The notes beneath the pieces were generated by a model that worked only from the letters and a program-made list of their open reading frames with translations, searched no databases and was not told the DNA's origin. Source: Chrysomallon squamiferum (taxonomy: Eukaryota; Mollusca; Gastropoda; Neomphalida; Peltospiridae). Taken from it: a DNA stretch of 64,000 nucleotides. Below are positions 1 to 18,332 of this stretch, piece by piece; position 1 is the first letter of the stretch, and each line of letters starts with the position of its first letter. The translations under genes were made by a program, and so were the position numbers. The stretch is from contig CM022670.1 in the NCBI GenBank assembly GCA_012295275.1, positions 19,721,698 to 19,785,697 of the forward strand, in the 5' to 3' direction.

Positions 1-278
1 TGAGTCTCATTCCTGTTGTAAATTTCATCATTTTGCAGCTCATAGTTATTTTTTTTTTTTTTTCATTTTCACAACTGTACAGACTGTCAATCCATTATCT
101 AAAATGTAACGACAAAAAGTCTTATTTGTTTATATACATATTATTCCTTTTTTTTCTCTTTTTTTTGTGGTAATGTTTTCCAAAAATCAAACTGTGGCAT
201 ATTAATAGATATCACTGATATCGACCTGTACTACACACTATTTTATCATGCTATGTTTTCACTGTTGTTTTACTTCAG

Positions 279-3870
<3,592 letters not shown>

Positions 3871-4106
3871 AGAGAAAACTGATTTCAGAACATTCGGAAT
3901 TTTACGAAACTCTCTGTAGATTTTATTACATAGACTGATTAAACTAGTGCTACTTCATTTATTCTGTACAGTATAAAATCTGTTACTTTCTGTTTATTAT
4001 TATACGGTATAACTAGTATGTAATATAACTTCACACTTTAAATATTCAGTATAGTAAATACTTCTTTTTTTCAAATATATAAGTCCTGTGGATCTATGTT
4101 GTTTTA

Positions 4107-4151
<45 letters not shown>

Positions 4152-4708
4152 GCCATAATAATTAGTCAGTTCATTGCTAGAATATTTCTGTTATACTTAA
4201 GACACTTTGGTTCGTCTAAGTGAAATTGTGAAATTAGGTGGCTTGTCTTTGGAAATTAATAAGTTCTGCAAAATAATATTAAATAGAAGATAATGTCATT
4301 ATGTTTTGTTCTGGACACCCATGTGAATGCATATGAATTTCATAGAAAAAAAGTAATCACTGATTTCAACAGAAGATGAATTGTTTCACTCCAGTTGCCA
4401 CTCTATCCATTGTGTCTTTTCATCCAGATATCAAATTTGCATTAGTGACGATAACTATATATTTATTTTCATTTATTGTTCTACGATTATTTTATAGCTT
4501 GATAATTAAACTGTTGATTATATTTTTTAATGTTAAAGTATAGGCTTTTTTTACTTAATTATATCCTTAGTTGTTAATAATATATTTTTTGTTGTTGTTA
4601 ATTAAACCGAAATTTGTATTTTATAAACAAATATGCATATCTTGCAAGATATCCAGATTAGAAGATATTTTGTTAGTATTTTTATACATTTGATATGATA
4701 TTGCGTGT

Positions 4709-4714
4709 AATAAA
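4709..4714 (+). terminator. Candidate poly(A) signal for the phosphatase gene
   Basis: AATAAA lies about 840 bp after the stop codon. In such AT-rich DNA the hexamer is frequent by chance, so it is only one plausible 3' end. Another AATAAA lies near 5652, followed by a T/G-rich stretch. Confidence 0.3.
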
Positions 4715-6589
4715 GCTAACATTGCATGTTAACATTCATTTGTCTGAAACTGGTGATGGGGATAATATAATATTGAATTATATAATAACTTCATTAAAGG
4801 AAGATGGCCTGCTGCAGCATCTATTTTTAGTTGATAACCTTTTTATTTAAATTATTATTATTATTATTATTTTAAATGTATGTTTATGTCAAGGCTTTAA
4901 GAAAAAAAATGTAATAAAATTAATATGAGGTACTAAAAATAATATTCATTATTCAATACATTTTTATTACTGTTTTTTCCATTTCAGTTTTAATTTTTTT
5001 TCTTTTTACTATTTTTTTTTTTTTTTTTTTTTTTTATTATTTTATATTATTTAGTTTTATTATTTTTATTTATTTTTTAATTATATTTTATTTTTTTATC
5101 TATGTTCACCATCGTTGAAATTAAAAAAAATCACAAGTGCTTTATGTGAAGATAAAGTTGGCATTTCCTTCACTGAAGTTGTTTCTGCATTACAAAATTG
5201 TTACATTTATTAAGTTTTTGTTTCTGTTTTCATATATTTTATTTATACATTCTAAATATGGTTTAGAGGATATAAGAATTATAATTTTGATATTCATTTA
5301 ATATGCAATACTTAAAATTATGATATTAAATATTATAGCAATTTTTTTTTTTTATGTTTGCTTTTTGTGTGCATTGGATGTTTTTTGTATTTTTTTTTTT
5401 GAGTTTTACATGCTTTTTTTAGTTATTGTTGAAGAGGTAAAATCTTAATAGAAAATATTTCAGAATAAAGTTGTATACATAAAGTGTGTGTAAGACATTT
5501 ATGTAAGACACTGCATACAGCAAGCACGATCATCGAATCAGTAGTAAGTCAATTTTTCATTACTTCGTACACAACTGTTGGATAAATAACGTGGGGGTTT
5601 TGTGGTTTGAGGTTTTGGTGAGAGATTTTTTGGTTTTTTGGTTTTTTTAAATAATAAAGAAAAACATATATTTTTTTTCAAATAAGAGATGCCTTTATTC
5701 AATGGTATCTATTCTGGGCAAAACATTATCACAGTATTGTAAGTTACAGGAACTACAAATGGTAAAAAGATGATAAAAAGTGGCAAATATCTTATGAAAT
5801 CTTCCTGAAGACCCCCAGCCCAAATAGCTCCCAAAGACATTTCACAAATATAACTATTTAAAATAAAAACTGATCAAACCTTTTACAATATATTAGTTTG
5901 CAAATGGTTAATCAAAACAGAGGTTCTGCTTTTCAGTTTGATAACTGAACAAAATCTGAATAAATCCAAGGACACTTCTTCCTTTTTGCAGCAACAAATT
6001 TGCATAGCTATTTTGTTGCAATAACGATTTCATGTATAAAATGTATGTAGATACAAAAGATTAATTAAAAGTTTCATCTCTAACCGCAAAACAAAAGTCA
6101 CCAACTTATATATATATATGCAGGAAAAGATGCCTTTGTATTGTTAAGTGATATACTGAAAAATCAAAAGAAATAATGAAGAGAGAATCAAACTAATGTA
6201 ATAAACACCTTTGGATATTGGAAATTGTTCATTGGTGACATTGTTAATAGTTTTGACAAAAAATCATTAAATATCATATTAATAAAAATGAAGAAAAGTT
6301 CTAAGAAGCTTTAGAAATTGAGGATGCCAGCCCATTCCAAATTTAAAACGTTCTAATGTTCTAAATATGCCTGTTTTCAAAGATAAATGCTATAAAAGTC
6401 TGTTTGGCTTCACCAACAGAAAAAAGAAAGAAAATGTCTAAATAGATTTTGTAATACATACAGGTGACTTGTGTCTTCGTCACTCTAAACCAACCTTTGC
6501 AACAAAGTATACAGTAAAATAACAAGCCAGAGAAGACGCAGATAAAATGCAATTTTTCTTTTCACCATCACACTACTTTATAGAAATGT

Positions 6590-6641
<52 letters not shown>

Positions 6642-6712
6642 GAAGAAAAAATGAAATAAAATGAAATAAAATAAACTAAAATAATATAGTATAAAATAAA
6701 ATAAAATAAAAT
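6590..6712. repeat. (AAAT)n followed by (AAAAT)n tract
   Basis: About 13 AAAT units (6590-6642) followed by AAAAT-type units up to about 6712. Confidence 0.9.
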
Positions 6713-9700
6713 AATTCAGAACTGGAGTAAATCATTGCAATATATATATATAATTTTTTTCTTTCTTTTTTTTTTGGAGAGAAAATATTGGTGTGCATGT
6801 GCTTTTGCATTCTTGTTATATCACTATCACTACATTATCATCAAAGCTTGGTGGCCAGAAACAGATAAACAAAATTATTGAGAAATATACCTAATGTGTT
6901 AACATTATCATTTACACAAATTATATTTTTTGTGTTATAAAGGAAAAATACAATCATAAATATCAGTGTTTTGAAAATTACAGTTTCTAGATATTAAATA
7001 AAAAATAATAAATCTTAAAAACTCGGGATGTAAGATGAAAGTTTTTAGAACATGAAAATTAATTATGGACATTAACCAACAGTTTTCAAGTCTTTCAGTA
7101 ATGACTAGCCTTTATGGCAACAGTTACAACAATCTCAAGAACATAGAGTAGAAAAAAAAAAAAATACATGTGCAGAAGTATATTAGTTATGTAGAAACAT
7201 AATAAACATAATAAACATAAACCTAATAAAAATAATAATGGTAACAATTATTATAATAATAATAAATACATAAAAAAAAAAAACTAAAAAATAAACAAGA
7301 AGAAGAAGAAAAATAATATTAAAGAAATAAACTTAATCGTCTTTTATGAACCTTTTTTGTTTGTTTTTAACTATTACAAAAAAATGATACTGACATAGAG
7401 TTCAAGTATATAAACAAGATTCAGGATCATGTCAAAGGTTAAAACAATTTCATGTAAAGGATGAGGAAATGAAGAATAAATAAAACATACAAAGTATAAA
7501 TAAATCTAATGGTTGTATGTACAAGTGCAAATGTACATGCTGAATTATTTACAGTATACAGACTAGTTTATCACATACATGTAACTAAACTGTGGTTCAG
7601 TAAATGACAGAAACATGTTACACAACATTAAAACAGAAAATATTTTTATATAGCTAAACGAATATAAACTAACATTTAGATGCCAGATTATATTCATTTA
7701 GTTGAAGTGAAGGAAAGGTTATGCTTTTGTGTACATTGTTTTTGGATTCTTTATTTTATTTTTGTTTTTTGGAAAAAAATTCTATGCCTGGGATGAAATG
7801 ATTTTTATAGTAGTTTCCAAATAATTAAATTATTTTTTTCAGTCATCATATTTGATTATTGATACTGACAGACACCAAATAAAAGATTGTAATGATACTA
7901 ATTAACACTGAAAATAAATTCAAATGTGGTGTAACAAACTTAATGAAGATTACTTATTATCAATATATGCAGAGACTGATGCAGATTTCACTTTATCGGA
8001 ATTAATTCTGATTGACATTACTTGACTTTTCACACTGATGACACCTCATCAGAATTAGTTCCAATGTAATTCTCTCTTAATAAGAATTAATTTTACACAT
8101 ACCCACTTTGATAAAATTTCATTGCAACAACAAAAATAAATACATATTAATATAAACATGATTAGAATAAAGTAAATATTTGATCAGAATTAATTCCAAC
8201 ATGCTGTTTGATAGATTATTTTTATACAGACACCAGACTACATTGTTTCAAACAATTATTCATACATAAATTCTTATATATATATATATACATGTGTGTC
8301 ATATATATATATGTATAAATACAAACACACACATATACACATACAAGTAATTCTTTCTACTAAAAATTGCAGAAAGAATGAATAAATCTGAAAATAGCAT
8401 CCTTCTCATTATCATGCACCAGTTATCTTTGAATCAGTTAACCAGCTTCATATTTCATTAGAGAATGCTGATATTTTCTTATATATATAAAACAAAACCA
8501 AATGAGCAAAGATGCAAATGTAAAATCTAATATTGAGCTAGGGCATAAATTAATATTCAGTTAATACTTTCAAACATCTCACTATGTAATGTTACAAAAA
8601 CTAATAATCAGGTGAATTATTGACTTTCCATAAACAAATTTGACTTCCACAACATTAATTTTATTAGCATTCCAAATGCATTACTATAATGGTTATTAAA
8701 ATTACACAGCTTTAAGACATGTTTTGCAAGAAATAATTAAGTCAGATATGTCCTTTTATGAATGTTTCATGTAATTAAAAACTCAAAGACATATCTTTAC
8801 AAGACATATCTTTGCAATAAATATTAACCACATATGACCATTTATACTGCCTATATAATTATGAATTATTGCATTGGTGTTAATAAATAAACAAAAACAT
8901 TTTTATATGGTACATTTTACAAGATAAATGATACAGGATTGCCAAAATGTATGATTATCAAAATAAAACTGACAATGCACCAATAGCTGTTACACATAAT
9001 TATTATCTGTAAAAACTACCAATATTATGTACAGTAAATTACAAATGTCTACCTTCCTAATGTTTCTAGGTAAATACAAAACAAAAAAAATAAAACAACA
9101 CAACCACCTTCAATATAATTTGCAATCTCTATGGTTGGCTGTGTAAGGCAATAACTGGCTTTTCATTAATTGCTCAAACATATCCACATCCTTGAAATAT
9201 TTTACAAATATGTTTAATATAGTTTCTGTTTTCAAGTTATTTTAATTTTAACAATAACTTTTATTTAACTATTTTATTATTACTTTTTTTTTCCTAGCAT
9301 TTCAAACAGTTATCATTTGTTACAGTTCATCTGACACATTTCATCTGATTTCTGACATATGTTTCATGTACTGTAAGGGATTTCTGACAAATTTCATCTG
9401 AATCAATTTATCAGATACATTCATGAAAAACAATATGTCAAACTTTCCAGGTATAAACAGTTATATGTGATATTAACCATAAGAACATAAATATCTGAAA
9501 TATTCATCTGAACAACAAAAATCTGTATCAACTATGCCCTCCATAAAATAATGGAAAAAAATAAAATAAAAAACATATCATGTATCTAGAATTTCTTTTA
9601 AGACAATTATCTTGTTTGATCCATGTGGATAAAACTTCTGGTATACACTAGAAGAGATCTATGTAATGCTTTTGAAAAATAATAACTATTTACAGAGACA

Positions 9701-10758
9701 CATTCAACATGTTTTGACAGCATGCGTAACAAGTATATATTCTTATCAGTAACATAATTAAAATTAAATTTTAAAAAATTAAATAAAATAAAAGTCAGCA
9801 GTATCAATTATAATAAATAAAATATTCATAAGTATGTGCTGGCAAATGTCTAAATAATGAATGGTCAAAAACAAAATGTTTTTAAATATTTCATTTCAGA
9901 TTCAGATTCTTCCTTTTCACCTTAATAAATTCCACATTACTGTATGGATGACATCATATAACTTGAAGTGTGTAAATGTTTCAAAACAAAACATTTCTTC
10001 CTTCCTTCTTAATAAAAAAATTCATACTCATGCCAGTTATATGGTTTTCTTAAATGAATCAGAAAATTCACAACAATTTCTTCTCTATAGAAAACCACCA
10101 AACATTTATGTTTTCATCAGCAGGATATAAAAATGTATTCCATTTTTCTCAGTATTAATTTGATTTCAGAGTGAGAGGTCAAATTTATTTCAAATGAATG
10201 TTAAATAATGAGATCTAGTAATATATGTTTTAAGTCTAATAAATTTGTAAATTAGTAACTTATACTATCAGAATGCTCTAATCAGAACTATGTCAAGTGT
10301 ATCTAAGTATGTCATTTTATAATCTTCTAACTTCTTTTCTTTTTCTTTTTATAAATACATCCTGCAATATAATGGCTTGCAAACTTGTGTTTCATTTTTT
10401 CAGTGCATATTTTCTTCTTTCAAAACTTTTTTTCATGCTTTGCTATACTTTCTAATATCTAGTTCTCTATTTATCATGCATTTATAAATAAATATACTCA
10501 AACCATCAGCACAATAATCTACATCTGAATCAAAATTTCAATAAACACTTCAGACTACCACAAACATTATTGTCGTTCTGAGTCAACATACATAAGTAAT
10601 GTAAGTTCTGCACTGGAGTTTCCAAGATTCGTCATGGGAAGATTGATTCCAATGTACTTGGTCTGGTCGCTGAAATCGTTGTCTGTTGAATACAAGAGGT
10701 AGGGCTGAATTTCTTCAAGGCTGGTGAGGATGTGGATAATGTTGAGCTCAAGAAAGGG

Positions 10759-13700
10759 TCATAAGTCAGGGAATCGGTTAGCATCTTCCTGGTAATCTCG
10801 AGGTATGACAAACAGTTCTAGAGGCAGGTCCTCCTGCCATTCAAACATGGTGAAAGTGACTTTGGCAGTAACCGTAGGAAATACTGGAATTTCTGAAAAT
10901 TAGATTATATACATGTATATATACATGTATACATAAATACATGTATACATATATTTGTTTGTATTTATGATTTAAAATTAAAAAATGTTTTACATATAAA
11001 TATTTTACCTCTGTTTAATGTTTCTCTTTTTTATTATTTTGTTGTTAGTTTGTTTCAGAGTTTTTAATTACTTTAATTGTGTTTGTGTGTGTATGTGTGT
11101 GTGTGTGTGTATAATAAAATAATAACTTTGGTTTTCAACATGTCAAGAATATATTAATTTTTCTCAATGTGCACATTACAAATGTGTGATAAGAAATAAC
11201 AAATGAAAGCCAAAACCTAATTTGTTGTCTCAGAATGAGTTTTTTCTGTGTAGAGAAAACAATAAATTTTATCCTCATGGGATGTTATTTTTCTCATATA
11301 GTCTCATTGAAAATTACATAATTGTTGTTCTCTGTATATTAATAATAATTTGTTATAACCACTAATGAATATAATGATTTAATTCAACAGCAACCAACTA
11401 AATATTTCAAATTATTTTTCAACTTATAAATTTTACTATAAAATAAAAAATTATAGTATGTCTCTACACATAATCAATGGATAACTGCAATGACTATTCT
11501 ATCTTTTATTTTTAAGATATTATTAATTAAAGTCTCATACCAATTTTTACTGGAAAACCAGGTGGCAGCTTGGAGGTCATAAATTCACGTAACTTCTGAA
11601 ACTGTTTGAAAGGTGCCACCACTTCCAAAACATCCAAAAGTCTGAAACAAAATTAAAGGGAAATAATACCAGTTTTGAACGTTTCTTTAAAGCAAGTGGG
11701 AATTTTACTCTTCAATATAAACCTATAATATTGACAATTTTACATTTCAAAACAAACTGAAAATGTTATCTTTTGAAAACTATTTGAAAATATGTCAAAA
11801 CATGTATTTCTGTAAAATATTTTTTTTTTGTTTTTTTATTTTTATTTAAGAGGTGTTTTTTTGTTTTTTGTTGTTGTTTGTTTTAATTGTTTGATATTTG
11901 TTATTTTAATTTTTTTTAATAATTTTTATATTTAGTTTTTTCTCTTTTCTTTTTTTTGTTGTTGCTGTTAATGTTACTGATGGTTTGTGTTTAATTTTTG
12001 CATCTTTTTTCACCTCTACTTTTCAAGTTTATAATTTTTTATGTGTTAACATAAATATCTCAGTGTTAACAGAAAAAATAAAATTAATAAACTTACACAT
12101 CAACAGTCATTGGGAAATCCTGGCTCTGTAAAATTAAACATTAAAATCCTGAGAACTACATAAATGTCTTTTAGCAATATTAACATCTGTGTTAAGTCTA
12201 ATAGTAAATACTTCATAGTAAATATTGAAGACTAAGAAAGAAACACATATATTACTATTTAAAAAATGAAATTTCAATGAATAAATAAAAATTCTGCTAC
12301 TGAATTTAAGGGAACGTGCACAGGTGAATATCACTAAAATTGTCAAATTCACATTGTTTAGTTATCTAACTTTCAATAATTGCTTGCTTTTGTTGTGAAT
12401 AATTGGGACGTACATAATAAAAATATGTTTCTGCAATATCCCTGTCAATTTATTTCCTTTGTTTAAGTTCAAAGATGCAAAATATATTGAAAAATTGGTC
12501 TTGTTTAAGTGTATATATTTAACACGAAATTATTCTTTTTGTTGTTTATTTTAACAGTTAAATAATTATTTTGTGTTTTAATGTAATATTTAATATTAAA
12601 TAGTATTACATTTGTTTACTTTTTTAAAAATATTTTTATTATTTCATTTTTTGTTGTGCTGTATTGTATTATGTTATGTTATGTTTTATTTTAGACTGGA
12701 TACAACAACCATTGGGACTTCGATACTGTTTCTGAATTTACATATATTTTTTAATGTATAGCTGACACAGTGCTAAACTTTTAGCAAAATATGATAAGAA
12801 TTTTAAAAACTTGATTTCACTTGAATGTTTTCATTTAAAGCAAAAGGAGAATAAGAAGAAAAAATATGAGAAAAGTGAAAGGGTGAGGAAAAAAATGTAA
12901 TGAAATAAAAAACAGATAAAAAGGTAAAATAATGAAGAATATCAAGATTTTTGTTAAACCTTTAGTTTTTTCATGTGCAATCATAATGACATTGGTACCT
13001 ATACAAATATTACAAACACAGAATAAATAATAAATTAATAGCTTAACAAAAAAAGAGATATATTACCATAGCTACAGTGGCTTTGAAAGCCTTTGAGCTT
13101 TCTTTAGCTATCATACTTCTTCCTAAACATGGTGGATGTCCTGGTTCTGCACTCATATAATCTTCCCACAATACATCTGGACGAGGAGGAGCTGTTAAAG
13201 ATGGGCGTCTTTCAAACTGAGTTGTAAAAATTATTTTATTATTATAACACAATTAAAGATAATAAAAACAAAAAGGAAACATATCTTATGATTATTTTCT
13301 TCAATATTCTGTTAATTATATGAAATAAAGGTTCATCCAGTTTACAACATCAATAATTAAATGAGCTTTATTGTTTCCATAAGTGAATTTAAAATCTATT
13401 ATTTAACATACATTTTTATAAATTCCAAAACAAAGATATTATATTGATCTAAATATATTTACTAAACACTTACACATTTTATTTCACAATGAGTATAAAA
13501 TTATCCTAACCTCACAGTTATCCCATGTTCCTTTGTGAAAACTTTCCATTATTGCTTTATTTTTCTGTACATCTTCAATGGATAAATGTTCTCTCCTTAA
13601 TTCATAAATATAAATAAATTAAACATATATTACAACATAATAATAATGATGTTTGATCTCAGTACTGTAATTCCTTTTCATTAAAAAAATAATAATAACA

Positions 13701-16700
13701 ATAATTTTAAAAATGGTAGAGAAAAATCTGTACAATTATATTTATCAATTTATAATCTACCTAATTTATATTTGTCACATAATTCAATGACCAAATTTAT
13801 TTATTTATTTTTTAATTTTTTTTGTGTTTTTTATTACATATATAATTGACAACTGGAATTTAAGTTGTTATAATAATTGCCTTGTTGTGCGATGAAGTGG
13901 AAAAATATTTTTTTTAAAAAAGACTAACCTTTTACGAGAATCTAGAGTGAGACCATTAACAGTGTAGAAATCAGACCGAAACTCACCAACCATTTCCTAA
14001 AACAAAGTTGAAAAAATACCTCAGTAAGCACAATTCAGTAACACAATCTATTAAATTAAACAATTATTTTCTGTCCCTTTAATTAATATTGATTATCTCC
14101 CTTGCTTCACAAAACAAATGTTTCTCAGCACATTAACAAAAGTATAGTTAAAAGTGAATTTAAAAGCCCTCTTGCTATCAATCAATAAGAAAAAGCTAGG
14201 AAGGTTTCCTTTCACATTTTCATGAAAACTTAATTACTGTTAACATTCAAATATGTACAGTGTAATTAAACATTCAGTTATTCATTAACAGACTGCCAAA
14301 ACAGTTTACATTTAAATACTTCATTTCTTTAAAACTCTGTTAACTTTTCTTTCAATTTAAAAATTAAAGAAAACCTCAAAAATATATGGATAATATAGTT
14401 AAATGTTATAACATGTATTTACAGTTTTATCTTCACGGAAAAGCCACCCACTCTGAGCTCGAGAAAAAGTGATATTTTTGGTGGACATCTGAGCAGCCAT
14501 AATGTCTGAGCTCATTAATATATCAACTTCATCCTCCAATTCTAGTTCACTGTCCTGTGACAAATAAACAAGTAACAAATAGTAACTGTTATAAATAAAC
14601 TGTCAAACTTAATTTCACTACTAGATATTTATTATAAAACTAACTATTCTTATAGGAAATAACAACTAAAATATAACAAATTTTAAATATTTTTAATTAA
14701 ATTATGTAAATTAAAATATGATCAGCAGTTTCCTGTTTACAGTACTGGCCTCAACATTGAAGAGTGTTACTTTCAAGTAACCATATGGAAATGTAATACA
14801 TTATTTAACAAAATTATATTTCATACATAATTAAATCATCAAAAATAAATATAGTACTTATAAGAAGTAAGTGTGATAAAAAATTAAATTACACAAACCG
14901 AATATAACTAAATTACAGAAATTTAATAGAATAATATTAACTAAAACCCAGAAATATTACAGTAATATATCTAAATAAAATAAAGGGTGAAACTGAAAAA
15001 TCAAACTACATAACCTATGGAAATATGACAACAAAATTCTAAATACCTCATAACGTATCCGCTGAAAGACTTTCAATTTATTATCTAATACTGTTAGAGA
15101 CTGGTTTGGACAAGCATCACCATTGAATATAAAAGATATGTCACCTCTCTCCCAGTGCATGTCATTAAAATCAACTAGAGTTGTATCCAATCTGAAATAT
15201 AATATAATATAATATAATATAATATAATATAATATAATATAATATAATATAATAATATAATATAAGAAATATAATATAATGTAATATAATATAGAATTAT
15301 TTTAAAAATTAAACATATGTAAATATTATTTAAAATTTAATGTTAAATTAAACCACAGAATAATAACTAAATAAAACAAATATATTTATAAATATACCTG
15401 TTAAATTAAACAACAAAAAGAATAATTGTATGAAATTAAAAAAGATATAATATTATTTATAATGAAACAATCAAAATAAAGTTAATTTTGTTTGGCCCAT
15501 TATGAAATAAATCAAAGAGCATACTTTTTTTTTTTCACATCACACTAAACTTTACTTGTGACAAAACTTGTTTTCTCAAACAAACCTTATACATGGTCCT
15601 TTTTTATGGATTTTGCAGATATCTGATGGCAACATTCTTGACACTAATGGAACTGTGAAAAAAATAATACACCTTTTAAAATATTAATTAAATTCAAATA
15701 TCAATTTTCTTAATAAAATATATAGCAAATGTCATGAAAAGGAACAGAAAAACAGTTCATTAAAAGAATAGACTCAACAAAAAAAAAAAAAATTTAAAAC
15801 ATTTATTTGTAAATATTAGTAATAACTAATATTAATTAAAGCACCTTGTTTATTAAAATATTTTAAATTAATCTGGAAATTAAATAAAAGATTTCTTAAT
15901 GCTAACTGAAAAAGTGTAGCCTATCATATGGCAGAGGTGGGTTTTACCTCTTTCATTATCTATATGGTCTTTAACTATATATATAATACTACATAAAATT
16001 AAATCTGGAGATTTAAAAAATACCAACATATATTACAGGATTCCCTGTTAAAACTCTTCTAAAAGATACTGTTTGTTTGTTATTTTTCTTGGTTTTCTTC
16101 TTATATTTTTTGTCAAAGATATTTTGTAATTATTTCTGTAAAATTAAATATTCATTCAAAGAATGTATTCATTATTGTGTGAAAAATAAGGGTCTATGTT
16201 AGATTATTGTATTATTGTAAAATTTGTATTGAAACATTTTAAATAATGTTAAAGGTCATACCCCAGCTTTGAAAATCCCACTTGAGTTCTAGATAGAAGT
16301 CATCAATTTCTCTGAGAGCACTAATTAATGCTGGCCTTCTATCTTCCAGTAATTCACGGGACTGCTGTTTCAGTTTCCGAAGCAAAGAAAATACTAATTC
16401 AAAAAAATAAGAATATGTACAGCACCAGATGATGTAAATATTATATTTTTATTTCTACATATAACTATGTTTTTGCAGATTAGAAAATACAACAAGTATT
16501 TCAGTTTGCAAAATTAACTAATAAAAATATTTCAAAAAAATAAAAATATGATATTGATTAAATTAAATTTATGATAATTTTATTCAGATAAATACTAAAA
16601 TAAACTTCAATACAGCCAACTATGTAATAGACTGAACAATAACAGTCCAATACATTTTAAAGCTTATATATATTTATCTTTTAAAGTTCAGCTGCTTTGA

Positions 16701-18328
16701 AAATTTTTGAATAAGATTCATATTGATTTTCTAGTAACCTTCAATCAGAACCCAGGGTAATATAATAAATTACCTGTAATAAGATTTCTTATGTATTTTT
16801 ACAACAAAGTGTAATAAATCTGACAGCTTAAACACTCCACAAGACTATATAATGTGTAAATAATTATTTCTTACTTGTCTGTCTGTCACCAAAACTGATA
16901 GCTTCTGCTAAAGGTGTCCAACCCTGTAGATTTTTCACCTTCACAGGTGCTCCATGAGCCAGCAGTAAATGTACACATTCTGTCAATACAATCAAATTCA
17001 TTATAAATGATAAGACTGTAATATAAAACCTGCCTATTTTCATTATGTTAAAGATGTGTGCCAGAGAAGGGAGAGAATATGTGCATATAAATGACCATGT
17101 GTGTAAGTGTTTCAGTTGAGAAATTAATTTCTTAAATCCATCCTTTTATTTTTACTTTTTTATATTTCACAATTTTTTCTAAACATACAATGATACATGC
17201 ATTTATTTATCTTTTAACACTAACCTTTATGTCCAAGCATAACAGCAAGATGCAAGGGAGTATTTCCTGCAGAAAAAATAATAATTATAAGTTTTCCATT
17301 TATTATTGGCATGCACTTCTTCAGAAAGGACTGACCAAAATTTCCAATCAGACTATTGTCATCACAAAGACATAAAAACACTGAAGTAAAAGCTTGCATA
17401 ATATATTCATATGACTTTTCAAAATACCAAGCCAAAAACTCTTTAAATATGCTTACTCAGAACCTGTATACACCATAATTTTTACAAGACCATGAAAATA
17501 TTTATTATTAATTTCATAAATAACACAATTTCACTTATATTAGAATTTATAAATTCTTTCAAGTAAACTACTTTTTTTTTTCTTTTTTTGTGATACTAGA
17601 ATTTATAGAACATATAATTTAATTGTGATATGCAATTAATCAGTCCACATTCTATTAAATGATGTCATAATTAAAGACTTTGGCAATTAATGTATGGTAA
17701 AACAAATAAAAATTATTTATATCACAAAACGTGACAATATACAGTTTAAATAACCAAGATTCATAGAAGTAGAAGCACTGTTTGTTTCATTGATATTGGG
17801 CATGACGAATCCAATTGATTTTTATTTTAAATATATAAAAATAATAAGTTTATATCATAAACTATTCACATTATTGCCTGATCATCTATATCTTTACTTA
17901 ATTCACCCATATTTTTAGTAACTTATTCTCAGATATTTTAAATGAATGAAAAATAACTTTGTTTTAACCGAAATTGACTTTAATAACTATAACATATTGC
18001 CATAATATCTGCATCGTCTGTACAAAAGTAATAACAAGGCTTATTTATTAAGATGTTATTAACATTATATGATTATGTTCTCGCCATTCGAATCTCGATA
18101 TGTCAGACACTGAGACACTCAGGTGCCTCTATTTTCGTGATATATCTATGATCTAAATGTAAAAAGAACAATAGCTTTAAACGTAATAATTTGTTTCTTT
18201 TCAGTTATATTAAAGTTACCGTGAATGTCTTTTTGAGAGACATCGGAGGTACGAATAAGCTGAGATACACGACGTATATCATCGTTAAATACACTTTCAT
18301 GAAGCGGAAAGGACTCAAAATCCGCCAT
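10759..18328 (-). CDS. ANKRD13C: Ankyrin repeat domain-containing protein 13C
   Basis: Thirteen exons in coding order: 18220-18328, 17225-17266, 16875-16979, 16262-16393, 15586-15652, 15047-15191, 14423-14554, 13929-13996, 13511-13595, 13067-13216, 12097-12125, 11541-11641, 10759-10892. They sum to 1299 bp, 432 aa, with all phases consistent. The N-terminal third carries ankyrin repeats (PLHESVF; GNTPLHLAVMLGHK; LQGWTPLAEAISFGDRQ). The rest matches the ANKRD13/GPCR-chaperone domain throughout, for example LDTTLVDFNDMHWERGD, RAQSGWLFREDKT and LPPGFPVKIEIPVFPT, ending DANRFPDL as in vertebrate ANKRD13C. There is no ubiquitin-interacting-motif tail, which separates 13C from 13A, B and D. Vertebrate 13C is an ER-associated chaperone in GPCR biogenesis. 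The N-terminus is about 110 aa shorter than the human protein. Exon 11 is only 29 bp and exon 2 only 42 bp. Confidence 0.96.
15196..15255. repeat. (TAATA)n pentanucleotide microsatellite
   Basis: About 12 near-perfect AATAT/TAATA units begin just upstream of ANKRD13C exon 6, within a few bases of its 3' splice site (AG at 15192-15193). A degenerate tail continues to about 15290. Confidence 0.9.
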
Positions 18329-18332
18329 CTTT
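18321..18332 (-). promoter_or_regulatory. TISU/YY1-like start-codon context of ANKRD13C
   Basis: The start region reads AAAGATGGCGGA on the minus strand. This is close to the TISU consensus SAASATGGCGGC, which both binds YY1 and drives initiation from very short 5' UTRs in animal housekeeping genes. It supports this ATG as the start. Its function here is inferred. Confidence 0.5.

Larger units (their letters stand above)
3871..10758. other. AT-rich 3' flank between two convergent genes
   Basis: This 6.9 kb separates the phosphatase stop (+) from the ANKRD13C stop (-). It should contain both 3' UTRs. No open frame in it looks like protein. It contains an ATT array (about 4112-4150), poly-T (5011-5035), AAAT and AAAAT arrays (6590-6712), short AT arrays near 6110, 6740, 8276 and 8308, and AT-rich single-copy DNA. 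A minus-strand AATAAA at 5694-5699 could be a distal ANKRD13C poly(A) signal, which would imply a 5-kb 3' UTR; transcript data would be needed to say so. Confidence 0.6.
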
